NCBI GenBank assembly: GCA_964587515.1
Contig: CAZPMO010000051.1
Coordinates: 1 to 27,229, forward strand
Direction: 5' to 3'
DNA: 27,229 bases
Origin: CAZPMO01 sp964587515
GTDB lineage: Bacteria; Pseudomonadota; Alphaproteobacteria; MPNO01
Part shown: positions 22,821 to 27,229 of the stretch, one piece after another
How positions within the stretch are numbered: the stretch's first letter is position 1
Layout of the letters: every line of letters begins with the position of its first letter
Program-made: the position numbers and the translations under genes
The notes under the pieces: model-generated
What the model saw: the letters and a program-made list of their open reading frames with translations, nothing else
What the model was told of the DNA's origin: nothing
The model's database searches: none

Positions 22821-23591
22821 TCATTGGAGCGATCGCAGCCAGGCGAGGACGAGGGCGACGGCATTGGCCGGGATCTCGACATGGGAGCCGGGAATCATCA
22901 GGTAACGATTCAACGGATGCGGCGGCAGCTTGTCGAATACCAGGCCACGGCCGACCTTGCTGATCCGTTCGCGCTCGCCGCTGATCCAGAGTAGTGGCGC
23001 GCCGGGCTTGAAGTTGCGCGCGTTTATCGCCATGGCGGCCGGGCCGTCGGGATCGAACCAGCTCAGATAGATGCGCGCGGTGATACGGCGCAGCGGGCGG
23101 CGGCCCTGGTTAAAATCCTGAAACTCCGCCTCTTGATCGGCGTTGCCGGCGGCGATCATGGCTTTCGCCTTGGTGACGTCATCGGCCACCAGATCGCGCA
23201 ACCGGCCCGCCAGCGAGTGACCGGCCGCCAACAGGATCGCGCCGCTCAACCCGTCGCGCCGGGCCGCATAACCGAGCGCCGCATTGGCGCCGAGACTGTG
23301 ACCGGCGACCACCAGCCGCCGCGCGCCATCCGCTTTCAGCTTGGCGAAGGCGGCGTCGATTTCACCCATGGCCTGGTCGTAGGTGCGGTCGTAGATGCGC
23401 CCCCTGCCCCATGGCATCAGTGGCGTCGTCACGCGCACGCCCGCGTCCCGCAAACCCCGCGCCAGATCATCGACGCGATTGGTGCCGCCGCCCTTGCCGT
23501 GCATCAGCACCATGCCGATGTCGTTGATTTTGGCCTGGGACGCGCCGGGAAACGCCAGCAAGGCGATCAGCAGACAGGCGCATTTTCGCAT
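22821..23591 (-). CDS. Exported alpha/beta hydrolase
   Basis: A 256-aa protein with a signal peptide (MRKCACLLIALLAFPGASQA, cleavage after A20) and an alpha/beta hydrolase core. HG at 31-32 forms the oxyanion region (VLMHGKGGG), the nucleophile is S99 in GHSLGA, and the likely catalytic His is H237 in GSHVEIP. The acid residue is unclear (SGERERI region). Periplasmic esterase or lipase-like activity is likely, with the substrate unknown. Its ATG overlaps the TGA of the upstream decarboxylase gene (TGATG), so it belongs to a two-gene operon with it. A cysteine in the signal (C4, C6) is not in a lipobox. Confidence 0.85.
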   Translation of the reverse strand: MRKCACLLIALLAFPGASQAKINDIGMVLMHGKGGGTNRVDDLARGLRDAGVRVTTPLMPWGRGRIYDRTYDQAMGEIDAAFAKLKADGARRLVVAGHSLGANAALGYAARRDGLSGAILLAAGHSLAGRLRDLVADDVTKAKAMIAAGNADQEAEFQDFNQGRRPLRRITARIYLSWFDPDGPAAMAINARNFKPGAPLLWISGERERISKVGRGLVFDKLPPHPLNRYLMIPGSHVEIPANAVALVLAWLRSLQ

Positions 23592-24460
23592 CAGGGGGCG
23601 CCCCCCAGAAAATCCGCCATCCAGCCCCGATATTTCTCGTCGCGGGTAAACTGCTTCATCATCGCGCCGGGCGCGACGCCTTCGAGCGCCGAGGGTGGCG
23701 TGCCCTCGCGCAGCGCCTTCAGCGTATCGTGGACGGCGTTGACGGCGGCCATAAAGGGCTGGTGCCCCTGCAGCGAGACGCGTACGCCGCGCGCGGCCAG
23801 CTCATCGCGGTTCGCGAACCCATCGCCGGAGCCACCGAGGACGATCGGCACGCTCAACGCATCGGTGATCGCATCGAGCTGTTCGAGCGATCCCACGCCG
23901 GTAAAGAACATCGCGTCGACGCCGGCGGCCTGGTAAGCGCGGGCGCGGGCGATCGCGTCGTCGAGACCGGTGATCGAGAGCGCGCTGGTGCGCCCGATCA
24001 CGGCCAGCCGGAAATCCTGGCGCGCCGACAGCGCGGCGCGCATCTTGCCCGTCCCTTCCTCGACCGACAGCAGGCGTGTCTGGCCCACCGTGCCGAACGG
24101 CTGCGGCAGATCGGTGTCTTCTATGGTCAGGCCGCTGATGCCGGCGCTCTCCAGCTCCTCGACCGTGCGCCGCACGTTCAGCGCATTGCCGTAGCCGTGA
24201 TCGGCGTCGACCATCAGCGCGAGGTTGCCGGCGCGGCAGATCCGATAGGCCTGGCCCGCGAACTCGCTGAGCGTAAGCACGATCAGGTCCGGCGCGCCCA
24301 GCACCGTCATCGAGGCGACCGAGCCCGCGAACATGCCGATCTCGAAGCCGACATCCTCGGCGATGCGCGCCGATATGGGATCGAACACCGACCCCGGATG
24401 CACGCATTGATCACCGGCGAGAACGGCTCGGTAGCGCTCTCGTCTTTCGGTCCAGTCCAT
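23591..24460 (-). CDS. Isocitrate lyase/PEP mutase-family enzyme, probable oxaloacetate decarboxylase
   Basis: A 289-aa TIM-barrel protein of the PEP mutase/isocitrate lyase superfamily. It closely resembles the Pseudomonas PA4872-type oxaloacetate decarboxylase: GSVASMTVLGAPDLIVLTLSEF (about 46-67), the Mg-binding DADHGYGNALNVRRTVEEL (85-103), LTIEDT (111-116) and GHQPF with H233, near the His important in that enzyme. The family signature KKCG of isocitrate lyases is absent. The expected reaction is Mg-dependent conversion of oxaloacetate to pyruvate and CO2; action on a related 2-oxo-diacid is possible. It is the first gene of a pair with the exported hydrolase and is divergent from the Rieske dioxygenase genes. 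Confidence 0.87.
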   Translation of the reverse strand: MDWTERRERYRAVLAGDQCVHPGSVFDPISARIAEDVGFEIGMFAGSVASMTVLGAPDLIVLTLSEFAGQAYRICRAGNLALMVDADHGYGNALNVRRTVEELESAGISGLTIEDTDLPQPFGTVGQTRLLSVEEGTGKMRAALSARQDFRLAVIGRTSALSITGLDDAIARARAYQAAGVDAMFFTGVGSLEQLDAITDALSVPIVLGGSGDGFANRDELAARGVRVSLQGHQPFMAAVNAVHDTLKALREGTPPSALEGVAPGAMMKQFTRDEKYRGWMADFLGGAP

Positions 24461-24543
24461 GGTCTTGCCCTCCGTTTTCCGGCGGCCACGCTACCCGCGC
24501 CGCGCGAGATGCTCAAGCAGGTGAAATACTCATCACCGCGCGG

Positions 24544-24572
24544 TTGACAGGAAGGGGCGGCTCGCCGACGAT
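24544..24572 (+). promoter_or_regulatory. Possible promoter of the Rieske dioxygenase genes
   Basis: A perfect TTGACA (24544-24549) and 17-bp spacer lead to a weak -10 GACGAT (24567-24572), leaving a leader of about 26 nt before the TTG start. The -35 is strong but the -10 is poor, which would suit an activator-dependent promoter. No regulator gene is adjacent. Confidence 0.4.
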
Positions 24573-24604
24573 TCGGCCGGGCCCAACAGGCGACGGAGAA
24601 GACC

Positions 24605-25921
24605 TTGGCGGCATTCGACCCGGAACACTATATGGATGACCGCCCGGACGAAGGCGTCTTCCGGCTGCGGCGCGAGATCTATCACGACCCGGACATTTTC
24701 GAGCGCGAGATGGAGACTATCTTCCACAGCGCGTGGATTTATCTCTGTCACGAAAGCCAACTCCGGGACGCCGGGGACTACTTCTCGACCGCCATTGGCC
24801 GCCATCCGGTCTTCGTGATCCGGGGCGATGACGGCGAATTGCGGTGTTTCTACAACGCCTGCTCCCATCGCGGCACGCGGCTGACGCCGCGCCGTACCGG
24901 CAACGCGACCACATTGACATGCCGCTATCACGGCTGGTGCTTCAACGACGAGGGGCGCTGCACCCTGGTGCGCGGCGGGTCGGAAGGCTACACGGCGGAT
25001 GCGCTGGATCGCATCGGCGCCGACCTGCGCCCGATCGCCGGGCTCGGCAATTACAAGGGCTTCGTGTTCGGGTGTCTCGACGCCGATGCGCCAGGCCTCG
25101 ATGAATTTCTCGGCGACGTGCGACCTTTCATCGATCTGATGTCGGACCAGTCGCCCGACGGGATGGAGGTGCTGAGGGGCGACAGCACCTATGTGATGCG
25201 GGCCAACTGGAAGCTCCAGACCGAGAACTCCACCGACGGCTATCACGTCGCCACCGTGCATCGCAATTTCGCGACCACGCTGGGTTTCCGAGAGACACTG
25301 TCGGGCAACGCGGGCATGGCAAAGACCGAGGCCAGCCGCATTCTCGATCTCTCGAATGTCGGCTCGGGCGGCTACGACCTCGCCGGCGGGCACATGATCA
25401 ACTGGTCGGATCGCGGCAACCCGGAAGCCGGGCCATTGTGGGAGGCGCGCGACGATCTGCTGAGCCGCCATTCCGAGGGCAAGGTGCGCTGGATGGTCGA
25501 GCGTGGCGAGACCATTACCGTGTTTCCCAATCTGCTGCTGAACGATGTGGCGTCGACCTGCATCCGGTTGTGGCACCCGGTCGCGCCCGACCTCACGGAG
25601 ATCGATACCTGGTGCCTCGCGCCCATCGGCGAGAGCGCGGCGGCGCGGCGCGCGCGCATTCGCAAGTATGAGGATTTCTTCTTCCCGTCCTCGCTCGCCG
25701 TTCCCGACGATGTCGGCGTAATGGAAGGCGCGCATCAGGGCGCCCCGGCCGGCGCGGCGTGGAACGATCTCGCTTTGTCGCGCCAGACCATGGTCGAGGG
25801 GCCGGACGCGGCGGCGCGCGAGATCGATGCGACGGTGATCACCAGCAATCCCGGCCGCGAAAGCGAGACGCCGTTCTTCGCATTTTACCGCGAATGGCGC
25901 CGCAGAATGGCGGGCGCATGA
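24605..25921 (+). CDS. Aromatic-ring-hydroxylating dioxygenase alpha subunit (Rieske)
   Basis: A 438-aa catalytic subunit. The Rieske 2Fe-2S site is C86-x-H88 (ACSHRG) and C106-x2-H109 (CRYHGW). The mononuclear iron site is H214 and H219 (DGYHVATVHRNF) with D369 (VPDDVGV), and D211 is the bridging Asp between the two centres. Length and motifs fit benzoate/anthranilate-type group enzymes, which add O2 to an aromatic acid. The start is TTG 24605, supported by GGAG six bases upstream; the first ATG is ten codons in. It overlaps the beta-subunit gene by ATGA. No electron-transfer component lies in the window. The substrate is not defined. Confidence 0.94.
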   Translation: MAAFDPEHYMDDRPDEGVFRLRREIYHDPDIFEREMETIFHSAWIYLCHESQLRDAGDYFSTAIGRHPVFVIRGDDGELRCFYNACSHRGTRLTPRRTGNATTLTCRYHGWCFNDEGRCTLVRGGSEGYTADALDRIGADLRPIAGLGNYKGFVFGCLDADAPGLDEFLGDVRPFIDLMSDQSPDGMEVLRGDSTYVMRANWKLQTENSTDGYHVATVHRNFATTLGFRETLSGNAGMAKTEASRILDLSNVGSGGYDLAGGHMINWSDRGNPEAGPLWEARDDLLSRHSEGKVRWMVERGETITVFPNLLLNDVASTCIRLWHPVAPDLTEIDTWCLAPIGESAAARRARIRKYEDFFFPSSLAVPDDVGVMEGAHQGAPAGAAWNDLALSRQTMVEGPDAAAREIDATVITSNPGRESETPFFAFYREWRRRMAGA

Positions 25922-26418
25922 ACGCCTTTGACCCCGCGATGACCGCCGAGGTTGCCGATCTGATCGCCCGCGAAGCGCATTGCCTCGACCGCCGCCAATG
26001 GGCCGACTGGCTCGCGCTCTATGCGGACGACGCCGTCTATTGGGTTCCCGCCTTCGCGTCCGATGACGAGATGACCGGCGATCCGGAAACCGAAATCAGC
26101 CTGATGTATATGGACAAGGCGGGGCTGGAGGCGCGCATCTTCCGCATCGAGAGCGGTGATTCATACGCCACCGTGCCGTTGTCCTGGACCGCGCATCTGG
26201 TGACCAACGTGGTGGTGACCCAAGCGCGGGACGAAACGGTCGAAGCCTCGGCGTCGTGGCTGGTCCATTCCTTCGGCCGCGTCCACGGCAAGGTTCAACG
26301 CGGCGGTCTCTACGACTATACGCTCCGGCGCGGCGCGGACGGTCTTCGCATCGTGCAAAAGAAAATCATGGTGTTCGACGACGCCATCGTCGGCCCGCTC
26401 GACATCTATAATATCTGA
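25918..26418 (+). CDS. Aromatic-ring-hydroxylating dioxygenase beta subunit
   Basis: A 166-aa NTF2-fold small subunit: VADLIAREAHCLDRRQWADWLALYADDAVYWVPAF in pieces over 12-46, DYTLRRGADGLRIVQKKIMVFDD near the end. Length and layout are those of benzoate/biphenyl dioxygenase beta subunits, which support the alpha trimer structurally. The ATG lies in the ATGA overlap with the alpha subunit stop. The longer frame from 25759 would run inside the alpha gene and is rejected. The gene ends 12 bp before the stop of the convergent histidine kinase. Confidence 0.94.
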   Translation: MNAFDPAMTAEVADLIAREAHCLDRRQWADWLALYADDAVYWVPAFASDDEMTGDPETEISLMYMDKAGLEARIFRIESGDSYATVPLSWTAHLVTNVVVTQARDETVEASASWLVHSFGRVHGKVQRGGLYDYTLRRGADGLRIVQKKIMVFDDAIVGPLDIYNI

Positions 26419-26430
26419 TCTCGGCGCGTG

Positions 26431-27229
26431 TCAGGCCGCCGTCGCAACCGCCGCATCGGCGTGGGTCGACTGATCCGCCGTGTCCGTCGGGCCCGCGACG
26501 GGCAGAACAACCCGGACCGAGGTTCCCTCACCCGGCGCGCTCTCCATTTTGAGCGAGCCGCCGAAAGCTTCGGCGAGCTTCAGCGATAATGGCAGCCCGA
26601 GACCCGTGCCTTCGTGTTCCCGCGACAGCGATCCATCGACTTGTCCGAATGGCGCAAAAGCAAGCGGTATATCCTCCGCCCGAATGCCGATGCCGCTGTC
26701 GCTGACGGTGATCACGATGGAATCGTCCGCGGCCGCGAGTCGGAGCGTCACCTTGCCGCCCGGCGGCGTGAATTTCACCGCGTTCGACAAAAGATTGAGT
26801 ACGATCTGGCGTAGTTTTAAAGGATCGCTCCGAATTTCCGGCATATCGGCGGGAAAATCCGTGACCAGGGAAATGTCTTTTTTGTTGGCCCGGTCGCTCA
26901 GAAATTGGCAAACCGAGCCGACCAGCGCCGTCGGATCGACGGATTCGGCGTTGAATTCTATTTTGCCGGATTCCGTTTCGGCGAGCTGAAGCACATCGTC
27001 GATGACATCAAGCAGATGAAGGCCGCCATCGTGGATCGCGGCCACGAATTTCCCATATTCCGGAGCGCCAAGCGGACCTTGGGGCTCACTTTGCAAAATG
27101 CTCGAAAACCCGATCACGGCGTTAAGCGGGGTGCGGAGCTCATGGCTCATATTTGCCATGAACTCCGACTTCGCACGGCTCGCCGCCTCGGCCTTGGAAA
27201 CATTGCGCGTCAGTTCGAGCCCACGTTCA
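26431..27229 (-). CDS. Sensor histidine kinase, C-terminal part (5' end outside window)
   Basis: The frame is open to the right edge: 23 codons precede the first Met at 27159 without a stop, and read as linker (SKAEAASRAKSEF) typical before the H-box. Present are the HisKA domain with SHELRTPLN (phospho-acceptor His) and the HATPase_c domain with N-box RQIVLNLLSNAVKF, G1 SDSGIGI, F-box FAPFGQ and G2 GTGLGLPLS. A short Thr/Ala-rich tail follows and there is no receiver domain. Sensor domains lie outside the window, so the signal is unknown. The product is probably the kinase of a two-component system or phosphorelay. Confidence 0.95.
   Translation of the reverse strand, partial: ERGLELTRNVSKAEAASRAKSEFMANMSHELRTPLNAVIGFSSILQSEPQGPLGAPEYGKFVAAIHDGGLHLLDVIDDVLQLAETESGKIEFNAESVDPTALVGSVCQFLSDRANKKDISLVTDFPADMPEIRSDPLKLRQIVLNLLSNAVKFTPPGGKVTLRLAAADDSIVITVSDSGIGIRAEDIPLAFAPFGQVDGSLSREHEGTGLGLPLSLKLAEAFGGSLKMESAPGEGTSVRVVLPVAGPTDTADQSTHADAAVATAA

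Noticed and set aside
1..27229. CRISPR arrays, tRNA genes, prophage or integrase genes
   Set aside because: No regularly spaced repeats, tRNA-like cloverleaf with TTCGA/CCA context, or phage or recombinase motifs were seen by eye; a tRNA or CRISPR scan would be decisive.

Overview
The window reads as high-GC chromosomal DNA of an alphaproteobacterium. The left edge carries the reverse complement of the first ~56 nt of a 16S rRNA gene, whose 5' end has the alphaproteobacterial form, with its own leader, boxA and strong promoter. All other genes have the GC-rich codon use and the ATGA/TGATG operon overlaps typical of that class. The exact genus cannot be fixed from this sequence. I saw no tRNA, CRISPR array, transposase, integrase or phage gene.

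Layout. 1-330: start of an rRNA operon on the minus strand. 602-8675: short transcription units of mixed metabolic genes: a lipoprotein, a thiol-dioxygenase-like cupin, an EamA exporter, a dienelactone-hydrolase-like/NTF2 fusion, an MFS exporter, a 135-bp palindromic repeat element, an exported DUF1194 (VWA-like) protein, and a small operon of VOC enzyme, N-acyl-D-amino-acid deacylase-like amidohydrolase and a 55-aa membrane protein.

8685-15522 is the most notable block: seven minus-strand genes that look co-transcribed. In transcription order they are a lipoprotein with a Tyr/Arg/Gly/Ser-rich tail, a tandem DUF350 membrane protein (YjfL type), a membrane-embedded spermidine-synthase-like protein, a DUF2170 protein (YjfI type) with an extra ribbon-helix-helix-like N-terminus, a PspA/IM30 homologue (YjfJ type), a DUF2491 protein (YjfK type) and a two-TM potassium channel with an RCK-like domain. 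The gene content resembles the E. coli yjfIJKL region with added channel and aminopropyltransferase parts. It probably forms an envelope-stress or membrane-maintenance system. In the only sizeable gap, before the DUF2170 gene, lies a sigma70-like promoter whose start-site region is occupied by four alternating GTGAC half-sites. This is a good candidate operator, possibly for the fused DNA-binding domain of the next gene.

15695-26418 is mainly catabolic. A three-subunit molybdenum hydroxylase (large subunit fused to a CoxG-like domain, then FAD and 2Fe-2S subunits) is followed by an NTF2-like protein and converges on a GMC oxidoreductase. A secreted alpha/beta hydrolase and an oxaloacetate-decarboxylase-type PEP-mutase-family enzyme are divergent from the alpha and beta subunits of a Rieske aromatic-ring dioxygenase. 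No dioxygenase ferredoxin or reductase is present in the window. The right edge holds the C-terminal part of a sensor histidine kinase.
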